From: Bog-113 sp965226755
GTDB lineage: Bacteria; Acidobacteriota; Terriglobia; Bryobacterales; Bryobacteraceae
Direction of reading: 5' to 3'
Length of the DNA stretch: 64,000 bases
NCBI GenBank assembly: GCA_965226755.1
Contig: CBDDDT010000002.1
Location: 62,001-126,000 of the forward strand
A program made the translations under genes and the position numbers. The notes below the pieces were generated by a model. It saw nothing but the letters and a program-made list of their open reading frames with translations. It did not search any database and was not told where the DNA came from. This document shows, piece after piece, positions 34,414 through 41,296 of the stretch (positions are counted from its first letter, which is position 1; each line of letters starts with the position of its first letter).

Positions 34414-34752
34414 ATGAAGAAGATTGAGGCAATCATCCAGCCGCATAAGCTTGACGAGGTGAAGGATGCGCTCGTCGCCATCGGCGTGGAGGGCATCACC
34501 ATATCCGAAGTGCGCGGCCACGGCCGCCAAAAAGGCCATACCGAAACTTATCGGGGCGCCGAGTACGCGGTCGACTTACTTCCCAAAGTCAAATTCGAAA
34601 TCATCGTCCCGGACACTCGCGCCGACGAGATCGTCGAAGTGCTTGCCGCCGCCGCCCGTTCCGGGAAGATTGGCGACGGCAAGATCTTCATCTCCTCCAT
34701 CGAAGACACCATGCGGATTCGCGACGGCGCGCGCGGAGACGATGCGCTCTGA
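34414..34752 (+). CDS. glnK: Nitrogen regulatory PII protein
   Basis: A 112-residue PII protein: MKKIEAIIQPHKLDEVKDAL, VEGITISEVRGHGRQKGHTE, the T-loop Tyr51 in YRGAEYAVDLLPK, and SGKIGDGKIFISSIEDTMRI (nucleotide site). PII trimers bind ATP and 2-oxoglutarate and block AmtB when nitrogen is plentiful. The Tyr for uridylylation is present. It is co-transcribed with amt. Confidence 0.95.
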   Translation: MKKIEAIIQPHKLDEVKDALVAIGVEGITISEVRGHGRQKGHTETYRGAEYAVDLLPKVKFEIIVPDTRADEIVEVLAAAARSGKIGDGKIFISSIEDTMRIRDGARGDDAL

Positions 34753-34767
34753 CCTGTTGGTGACCAG

Positions 34768-34959
34768 ATGCCAAGGGGAAAGAAAGAGGAGACGGAAAAA
34801 AGCGGATTTCGCAAGATGACCTTCACGGTTCCGCCCGCGATCTATGAACAGCTGATCCAGGAATCGGCCCGCCGCAAAATCGCCGGTGAACCGAATCAAC
34901 TCCTCTCCGCCTTATTGCGCGAAGCCGTTTACGACTACCTGAATCGAACCCGAAAGTAG
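34768..34959 (+). CDS. Small ribbon-helix-helix-like protein
   Basis: The 63-residue protein reads FRKMTFTVPPAIYEQLIQES and LLSALLREAVYDYLNRTRK. A short beta strand (MTFTVP) followed by two helices is the layout of CopG/MetJ-type RHH proteins. It starts 15 bases after glnK and may be its operon partner. It could be a small repressor; there is no toxin partner beside it. Confidence 0.65.
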   Translation: MPRGKKEETEKSGFRKMTFTVPPAIYEQLIQESARRKIAGEPNQLLSALLREAVYDYLNRTRK

Positions 34960-34961
34960 TC

Positions 34962-35475
34962 ATGGCGCATTTCTTCCTGGTAATCGCCGCCGGACTGTCT
35001 TTTGACGTTTTTTCAGGTCAGCCTTTTTACCAAAATCACGCTTACGGATTCAGGGTTAAGCTCCCTCCGGGCGTGACTTACACCGCTACGGTTCCCCCGA
35101 ACCCTGACCACGGTCTCGCAATCACGCTGCCGGACAAAGGGAGTCTATGGGTGGATGCCTCGTATACGGACTCCTCCACGACGGACGACGAAGCTAAAAT
35201 GCAAAGCGCCGGATGTCGCGTAGAGGAAAAGCGTTCGACCGGGCTGGGCGGCCGGCCGGCTATATCGCTCCGTCTCGTGCCCTGCAAGCGCGGACGGAGA
35301 ATCTTATGAGGAATTACTGATCCTGACTGTCTGCCACGTAGGAGATCGGTCCCCGGTTGATTATCAAATCGGCATAAAGACGCATGGCGGCGCTCTGCCT
35401 CAGAGCCAGGAACTGTTCGACAAAGTCGTCACCGGATTCAGCTTCGCAAACCAAGGAGTAAAATCTCCCGCATGA
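34962..35475 (+). pseudogene. Secreted protein gene with a single-base frameshift
   Basis: The first frame (34962-35309) gives a signal peptide (MAHFFLVIAAGLSFDVFSG) and about 95 residues of a beta-rich domain with NHAYGFRVKLPPGV. It ends prematurely at CKRGRRIL. The +1 frame then continues without a break: GESYEELLILTVCHVGDRSP, then DYQIGIKTHGGALPQSQELF and DKVVTGFSFANQG, ending at a TGA that overlaps the next gene's ATG. Removing one base in CGCGGACGG (about 35289-35298) restores one protein of about 170 residues. It is a real frameshift or a base-calling error. The function is unknown. Confidence 0.7.
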
Positions 35476-35930
35476 ATCCGATCGTCGAATCATGGCGGAT
35501 CCACAACCGAATCAACCTTTATTTGCTCGGCGCCGTCAGCGAAGCCGAGCTTGGATTCGTTTCCGCGTCAAAGGGGCGAACTTGCGGGGAGCAGTTCGCG
35601 CATATCCATAACGTGCGGCTGATGTGGTTGAAGTCAGCCGATCCCGCGCTACTGAAAGGCTTGGAAAAGCTCGAGAAGGACGCGATTACGAAAGCGCGGT
35701 TGAGCGACGCCCTTTCGGCATCGGGAGCGGCGATTGAGAAGTTGCTGGACAGAACGCTGGCCGCCGACGGCAAGGTGAAGGGATTCAAGCCCCACGCGAC
35801 GGCGTTCTTCACATACCTCGTTTCGCACGAGTCGCACCACCGGGGACAGATCGCACTGACCATGAAGCAGGCCGGACGCGCGCTCGATAAGAAGGTGCTG
35901 TTCGGGATCTGGGAGTGGGGAACGCGCTAA
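35472..35930 (+). CDS. DinB-family protein
   Basis: The 152-residue protein is a DinB/YfiT four-helix bundle with the three metal-binding His: one in QFAHIHNVRLMWL and two in SHESHHRGQIALTM. Family members include thiol-transferases such as bacillithiol transferases and many of unknown role. The ATG overlaps the stop of the frameshifted secreted-protein gene by four bases, so the two were once coupled. Confidence 0.9.
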   Translation: MNPIVESWRIHNRINLYLLGAVSEAELGFVSASKGRTCGEQFAHIHNVRLMWLKSADPALLKGLEKLEKDAITKARLSDALSASGAAIEKLLDRTLAADGKVKGFKPHATAFFTYLVSHESHHRGQIALTMKQAGRALDKKVLFGIWEWGTR

Positions 35931-36447
35931 CTGGCCCCGCGCGCTTCTTACTAACGACGCAACTGCCTTCGTCATCGCCGTTCGGGCGGACTTAACCTTT
36001 TCGCTCCCGAGCGCGCGTCCAAGATCCGCGCGGCGCCATCGGTCGGCCCGCTCGCTCAGCAGCCGCTCAATTATCGACCCTCCGCGCCATATGCTGAGCG
36101 GGGCGTGGAATCCGAATCGGCTTCCGCGGCGGCCAAGGTCCAATTGACCATTGCGCCACGAAACCGGCGCGTTCTTAAGGGCTCCGCGCCGTTCTGGCTG
36201 AACGGAGCTCCGACGGCCGGCTCCAGCGAAATGGGCCTAAGAAGCGATCCGCCTCGATCGACAAATCAGAGCGCTAGCTACCAATAAAGTATGGCCGACT
36301 TCGAACTGACTCCCTGACATAAGTTAATCATCCCCTAACCCCGATCACCGCCCCCAAAATAAACATCCCCCACGCCTACAACAACTTACCCATCCCACGC
36401 CCTTCCCCGCCATCCCCCATCCCGCAAAATCAAGCCAGGAGCAACCT
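35931..36447. other. Non-coding gap of 517 bases with a C-rich leader at its right end
   Basis: No frame here shows a known domain. A minus-strand frame starting near 36143 stays open into dinB but has no recognisable motif. From about 36330 the sequence turns strikingly C-rich and G-poor up to the next start codon, a feature shared with the leader of the gene after next (see 36379 and 37409). Confidence 0.5.
36379..36391 (+). promoter_or_regulatory. Shared 13-mer in C-rich leader (copy 1)
   Basis: CAACAACTTACCC lies 56 bases before the ATG at 36448, within a C-rich, G-poor leader. The identical 13-mer lies 52 bases before the start of the next gene (37409-37421). The AGGAG ribosome site (36438-36442) follows the C-rich run. 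Confidence 0.5.
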
Positions 36448-37257
36448 ATGAATCCGATCGAACAATTCGAAAACCTTTCCAAACGCGTTCTGGCCAACCG
36501 GCGCAACGCGCTCAAATCCACCGGTCCCAAATCCGAGGACGGCAAGAAACGCGTTTCCATGAACGCCTTCAAACACGGACTCTCCGGCCAGAAACTCTTC
36601 TTACAATCCGACGAGTATCTCCCGTACTTCCAGCTCGCCGCGGAATACATCGGCGAGTTAGCGCCCGTAGGGGTCCGCGAAGAACAGCTCGCGCAGCATA
36701 TCATCGATTCCAACTGGCGCCTGAACCGCTGCGCCGCCATGGAGAACAATCTGATCTCCACGGGCACGCTCGAGCAGGACAACCACACCCTTCAAGCCGG
36801 CGGCGATGACGACAATGTCGCCATGATCGGCCAGGCCCTCGCGTGGCAGAAAGGCGCCAAGAGCTTCGAAGCGCTCAGCCGCCACGAAGCCCGCATCGCG
36901 CGCTTCATGCAGAGAATGGAAGAGCAGCTCGAACAGCTCCAGACCAAACGCATCAAACGAAGCAATGGCGAGACCACTTTCGTACTCGAAGAAAGCCGCG
37001 CCTGGAAGTTCTACAACGACTCGCTGTCGCACCACCTCACGCTAAAGGACACTCAAGCGGCCGAAGCCGCCGAAGCCGAAGCGGCCGAAGCCGAAGCCGA
37101 ATCCCCGCAACCCGAACAAACCACACCTACTTCCGCAATGGCTTTGATTTACGAGCCGCTCGCGCTGAACCCCGCCGAACCCGCCGCAATCCGCCCCGAT
37201 CTCTGCGATCCCGGGATCGAATCCCCTCTAACGGGGGCGAAAACGATCGAAAACTAA
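36448..37257 (+). CDS. Protein with NALKSTGP/NAFKHGL motif, unknown function
   Basis: A 269-residue protein. The N-terminus NRRNALKSTGPKSEDGKKRV followed by SMNAFKHGLSG is a motif I associate with a numerous family in Acidobacteria and Planctomycetes; its role is unknown, but the motif resembles small DNA-contact units near homing-type nucleases. The middle is helical with coiled-coil character (RFMQRMEEQLEQLQTKRIKR). Residues 203-218 are a simple Ala/Glu repeat (AAEAAEAEAAEAEAE) from GCCGAAGC units that could change length by slippage. The tail is Pro-rich. No partner is obvious besides the large gene behind it. Confidence 0.7.
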   Translation: MNPIEQFENLSKRVLANRRNALKSTGPKSEDGKKRVSMNAFKHGLSGQKLFLQSDEYLPYFQLAAEYIGELAPVGVREEQLAQHIIDSNWRLNRCAAMENNLISTGTLEQDNHTLQAGGDDDNVAMIGQALAWQKGAKSFEALSRHEARIARFMQRMEEQLEQLQTKRIKRSNGETTFVLEESRAWKFYNDSLSHHLTLKDTQAAEAAEAEAAEAEAESPQPEQTTPTSAMALIYEPLALNPAEPAAIRPDLCDPGIESPLTGAKTIEN

Positions 37258-37408
37258 CCCCGAAACGCCTCCCCATTCCAAAGCCCGGCGCAACCGACGC
37301 CCGAAGTGTCCTTACCCGCGCCAGGCTAACTTGATAAGTTTTGCCTTATTAGCGTTTATCAGCGGCTAACTCAGTCACCGCCATTCCCAACTATCTCCCT
37401 CCCCGAAT

Positions 37409-37421
37409 CAACAACTTACCC
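37409..37421 (+). promoter_or_regulatory. Shared 13-mer in C-rich leader (copy 2)
   Basis: CAACAACTTACCC is identical to copy 1 at 36379 and is again followed by about 40 C-rich bases (ACCCAACCCAGCCCATTCCC) and then a start codon. The spacing differs by only four bases, so this is a common leader element rather than chance. Confidence 0.5.
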
Positions 37422-37473
37422 GCCCTGCACCCAACCCAGCCCATTCCCACGATCTAAGCTGAGGTTGAGAAAA

Positions 37474-40400
37474 GTGGAACAGATCTTCAAGACCCAACCC
37501 GATCGCTGTCTCGCTCTCCGAGGCTTCGATAGTTTCGCCGCGGCCGCCGCGCTGCATTCCGCCACCCCCAGCAGTTTCCAGGTCAGCGGAACCTTCCGCG
37601 ATCCCGCCGACTTCGCCGTCCTCGTCCTCTGGGACGCCGACAACTACTTCGAGCACCCCTCGGTCAAATATCTGCCGGATTTCGACTTCACCAACCTTGT
37701 GCTCAGCTTCAGCCTTCAGTATTCCGACGGCGCGCAACCTATCGACTCGCCCAAGTACAACTGGATCGATTGGGCCACCCTCGATTGCGTCCTCGTCGAT
37801 GACCAGGTGAGCGCGCGCCCCAAAATCCGGCTCTGGGACTACGCCATGCTCGGCGCGGGGTCATTCACCCCCGCTTCCGGAACCTTCACCATCACCGCCG
37901 GTCCCAGCGGCCCTCAGGCGGGCGACACCATCACCATCTGGTTTGAGAACATCGCCTTCTCCTATACCGCGCCGCAAGTCGTCAGTTCCGTCGAATACGC
38001 CTTCTTCGCCGCCGGAAACGGAACCGTCCACACCATAACCGTCAACGGTCGCGTGTATTCCCACACCGAAGCGAACCCGGCCGGAGAATCCAGCGCCGAT
38101 GTCGCCGCCGCGCTCATCGCCCTCGTCAACGCGGGTTCAGGCGATCCCGATGTCTTTGCCTCCGCCGGCGCGACCTCCAACGCCGTCCATCTCGCCGTGC
38201 TTCCCACCGCGCCCGACGCGGCCATCGCCGTCACCGCTTCCGACGGCAACGCCCCGGCCGAGCTTGGCTCCAATAGTCCCGCAACCATCGCCGCCGCGCT
38301 CGCCGCGGCCGTCAACACCAACAATCCCTGGCAAACTTCCGGCGGCGGACTCGCCGTGATCGCTTCCAGCTCCGGCCCGGATCTCACCATCCAAGCCGCG
38401 CGCTACGGCTTCGCTTCCACCACCGGCGCCACCGTCAACTGGATCGCCGGACACGCTTCCGCCTGGAGCGACAAATTTCCCGGACTCGCGCCCGGCGACC
38501 CCATCTGGCTCAACGGAACCGTCTACGCCATCGCCGCCGTCAACTCCCCCACCCAGCTCACCCTCACCGCGACGCCTCCCGAAGATTTGACCGGCGCCTG
38601 GTTCCTCGCCCCGCGCGGCGGCCGCGACGGCAACCTGTTCACCCTCTATTCGCTGGCCTCCACGCCCGGCCAGTCCACGCCCAACCTCGCCGCCGTCCCT
38701 CCCAGTCTGGCGCTCTCCGGCGGCGATTCCTCCTGCACCTGGAACATCTCCATCGATTTCACCGCGCTCGCCATCGATCAGCTCCGCCAATGCTGGCTGA
38801 CCTTCGCCCCTTCCCTCGCCAACGGCGCCGCCTATACCCCCACCGATTGGATCGCCACCTTCACCAACTGGACCGTCGCCGGCGGCGCCAATCAATTCCT
38901 GCAGATCGCCGGTCCCGGAAGCGTCCGCGTTGAGGAAAACAGCTCCTGGTGCTCCTATCAGGGCTCAGGCTGGTCCGCGCCTCCCGGCGACGTCACCGGC
39001 GGTTTCTATTCCCAATACGCCGCCATGGTCTCCAAAGATGCGGGCGATTCCGTCACCATCGCCTACACCTGCGCCCTCGTCCACAACCTCTATATCGGCA
39101 CCTCGCTCTATTCCGATCGCGGCAGTTTCAGCGTCGTTCTCGACGGCGCCGCCCAGCCCGATCTCAGTTGCCGCATCAACGCCGATTCCGCCGTCGTCTC
39201 CCGCCGCCTTCTCGCTTCCAGCGTTCCCGCCGGCGCCCACTCCGTCACCCTCACTTCCGACGGCACTGGCCCCGTCTACTTTGACTTCCTAGAAGCCGCC
39301 GTCCTTTCCAATTGGCCCGGGCCCGGCGCCGTCTTCCAACTCATCTCCCCCGCGCTCGATTACGACACCGACCACAGTTACAAGCTCTCCCCGGCCCGCA
39401 TCCTCTGGATCTTCGAACAGCTCGGCTTCAACGGCCCCATCAACGAATACATCGGCGTCTTCTGGTGGAATCAGCGCACCGCCGTCGGCGCCGTCTTCCA
39501 GCAGGCCGTCGTCACCTTCGCCGGAACGTGGATGCCCGGCGACGCCGTCTTCCTGAACATCAATGCCGATCCCAGCGCCGATGAGCCCGGCTTCACCATG
39601 GGCAAATCCGTCTTCGCGGGCGATACCTCAATCACCATCGCCGCCCACTTCGCGGATTACCTGAACGCCACCTCCACCAGCGCTTGGGCTTCCGCCGTCG
39701 GCGCCGTGCTCACCCTCACCTCGCGTTCGCCCGCGCCCGCTTACCCTCTCACCGTCGCCGCCCACCCGGCGCCCGCCCTCATGCCTGGTTCCACCGGAAC
39801 CGTCACCGTCGTCGCCACCCAACCTACCAGCACCTATCCCGCATGGGTCATCGATCCCGCCCTCCAGCCGGTCCTCAACCGCGCGGCGAATGATTGGCAT
39901 ACCGACCTCTACTCGCTCTGCGCCGCCGCCGGCCTCGAAATCACCACCGCCGGATCCATGGAGCTCGTCATCCCGCCCGCCGGCTATGCCGCCCTGTTTC
40001 CGGATGGAACCCCCGTCACCACCGATACTGACGTCTCCACCGCCGTCGGCCTTCTCAAATCCACCCAGTGCGCCGTCGGAGGTTCGCTCGTCCTCGCCTA
40101 TCAGAACCAGTTCTATGCCGCCATCGCCGCGCTGCAAAGCGCCGCCGGCCTCACCCCGTCTTTGCAGTTCGGAGAATTCCTTTGGTGGTACTTCGGCAAT
40201 CCGCAAGCCCAGCCTGACGGCATGGCTTATTACGACGCCGAAACCGCCGCCGCCGCGCAAACCGCCCTCGGCCGCCCGCTCTATGAATTCCTCACCCCGA
40301 ATGACGATCCCACCGTAAACGGCAGCTCCGACGCCACTTTCCTGCGCGATCGCCTCCGCGACCACGTCGCCACCCTCGTCGCCGCTCTTCGCGCCGCCTA

Positions 40401-40815
40401 TCCCGTCGTGAAGTGCGAGGTCTTGTTTCCTTACGACGTCAACTACCCCGCTCCCGTCCAAACCGGAAGCGAACTCGGCGGCCGCTTGAACTACTTCGTC
40501 AATCTTCCGGTCGAGTGGGAACAGCAGGCCTCCAGCGGCCTTGATCGCATCAAAGTCGAAGCGCTCCAGTTCTCCACCTCGTTCCGCAGCATGGATCTCG
40601 TCAATCAGGCCGTCGAACTGATGCCCGGTTTCGGATGGCCCCGCTCCGCCGTCCGCTATCTCGCGCCCGTCTTCGGAACCTTCCAGCCCTGGACCACTGA
40701 AGTCGGCTTGGCCTTCTCGCAAAACCTGAACGCCGTCAATCTCTGGGCCTTCGACCACATCTGCCTCTACAACCTCGATCTGACCAATCTTCGCGAGCCG
40801 AAGTCTTCCTCTTGA
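37474..40815 (+). CDS. Large protein of unknown function with barrel-like C-terminus
   Basis: About 1113 residues from a GTG with GAGG upstream. The N-terminus (QIFKTQPDRCLALRGFDSFA, then WDADNYFEHPSVKYLPDFDF and QPIDSPKYNWIDW) is a block I have seen only in large acidobacterial proteins of unknown role. Residues about 115-340 are beta-rich, with a NGRVYSHTEANPAGESSADV pattern like phage or surface domains. Residues about 625 to the end look like an alpha/beta barrel (SPARILWIFEQLGFNGPINE, GMAYYDAETAAAAQTALGR, VKCEVLFPYDVNYPAPV, NAVNLWAFDHICLYNLDL), as in TIM-barrel hydrolases. No signal peptide is seen. It could be a tail-like adhesin, a polysaccharide-active enzyme or both. Confidence 0.7.
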   Translation: MEQIFKTQPDRCLALRGFDSFAAAAALHSATPSSFQVSGTFRDPADFAVLVLWDADNYFEHPSVKYLPDFDFTNLVLSFSLQYSDGAQPIDSPKYNWIDWATLDCVLVDDQVSARPKIRLWDYAMLGAGSFTPASGTFTITAGPSGPQAGDTITIWFENIAFSYTAPQVVSSVEYAFFAAGNGTVHTITVNGRVYSHTEANPAGESSADVAAALIALVNAGSGDPDVFASAGATSNAVHLAVLPTAPDAAIAVTASDGNAPAELGSNSPATIAAALAAAVNTNNPWQTSGGGLAVIASSSGPDLTIQAARYGFASTTGATVNWIAGHASAWSDKFPGLAPGDPIWLNGTVYAIAAVNSPTQLTLTATPPEDLTGAWFLAPRGGRDGNLFTLYSLASTPGQSTPNLAAVPPSLALSGGDSSCTWNISIDFTALAIDQLRQCWLTFAPSLANGAAYTPTDWIATFTNWTVAGGANQFLQIAGPGSVRVEENSSWCSYQGSGWSAPPGDVTGGFYSQYAAMVSKDAGDSVTIAYTCALVHNLYIGTSLYSDRGSFSVVLDGAAQPDLSCRINADSAVVSRRLLASSVPAGAHSVTLTSDGTGPVYFDFLEAAVLSNWPGPGAVFQLISPALDYDTDHSYKLSPARILWIFEQLGFNGPINEYIGVFWWNQRTAVGAVFQQAVVTFAGTWMPGDAVFLNINADPSADEPGFTMGKSVFAGDTSITIAAHFADYLNATSTSAWASAVGAVLTLTSRSPAPAYPLTVAAHPAPALMPGSTGTVTVVATQPTSTYPAWVIDPALQPVLNRAANDWHTDLYSLCAAAGLEITTAGSMELVIPPAGYAALFPDGTPVTTDTDVSTAVGLLKSTQCAVGGSLVLAYQNQFYAAIAALQSAAGLTPSLQFGEFLWWYFGNPQAQPDGMAYYDAETAAAAQTALGRPLYEFLTPNDDPTVNGSSDATFLRDRLRDHVATLVAALRAAYPVVKCEVLFPYDVNYPAPVQTGSELGGRLNYFVNLPVEWEQQASSGLDRIKVEALQFSTSFRSMDLVNQAVELMPGFGWPRSAVRYLAPVFGTFQPWTTEVGLAFSQNLNAVNLWAFDHICLYNLDLTNLREPKSSS

Positions 40816-40885
40816 CACTCCGCGCCCACTCTGCTAAATTTCCAGCATGATGCTAGATTTCAAGCAGATTGCTGGTTACCCAGCA
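40812..40885 (+). promoter_or_regulatory. Promoter with three periodic BlaI-type operators
   Basis: TTGACA (40812-40817), a 17-base spacer and TAAATT (40835-40840) make the promoter. Three 16-bp dyads of the form TGCT-N8-AGCA follow: 40832-40847, 40851-40866 and 40870-40885 (the last is TGCTGG-TTAC-CCAGCA). Their starts are exactly 19 bases apart. The first covers the -10 element. They sit directly before a BlaI-type repressor gene. Confidence 0.8.
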
Positions 40886-40896
40886 CGGGACGCCGC

Positions 40897-41295
40897 ATGA
40901 CCCTCACTGGACTCAGCCGCCGCGAACGCCAGATCATGGAAATCCTCTACGGGCGCGGCAAAGCCTCCGCCGCCGAAGTGCGGGAAGCCATGGACGACGG
41001 CCCCAGTTATTCCGCCGTCCGCGCCATCCTCCGCGTCCTCGAAGAGAAGGGTCAGGTCCGCCATGAGGCCGAAGACCTGAAGTACGTTTACCTGCCCGTC
41101 GTCAATCGCGAAAAGGCCCGCCGCTCCGCCGTCCAGCACTTGCTCGGCACCTTCTTCAGCGATTCTCCCGAACAGGTTGTCGCCGCGCTCCTGGACATCT
41201 CCGCCAAGAACCTCACCCGCGAGGAGCTCGACCGCATGTCCGCCATGATTGAAAAAGCCAAAAAAGCCGAGAAAAAGATAGTCGAGGAAAAGTAA
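40897..41295 (+). CDS. BlaI/MecI/CopY-family repressor
   Basis: A 132-residue BlaI-like protein. Its winged helix (LSRRERQIMEILYGRGKASA, then VREAMDDGPSYSAVRAILRV and LEEKGQVRHEAEDLKYVYLP) is followed by a helical dimerisation tail (TREELDRMSAMIEKAKKAEK). In this family a membrane M56 metallopeptidase cleaves the repressor to free the operator. The M56 gene starts one base after this gene's stop. It very likely binds the three dyads just upstream and controls itself and the M56 gene. Confidence 0.93.
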   Translation: MTLTGLSRRERQIMEILYGRGKASAAEVREAMDDGPSYSAVRAILRVLEEKGQVRHEAEDLKYVYLPVVNREKARRSAVQHLLGTFFSDSPEQVVAALLDISAKNLTREELDRMSAMIEKAKKAEKKIVEEK

Positions 41296-41296
41296 A

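Noticed and set aside
35649..36143. 164-codon minus-strand frame overlapping dinB
   Set aside because: More than half lies antisense to a solid DinB gene and the remainder has no known motif.
39628..40818. 396-codon minus-strand frame opposite the large barrel protein
   Set aside because: Gly-rich translation without motifs, a shadow of the GC-rich gene.
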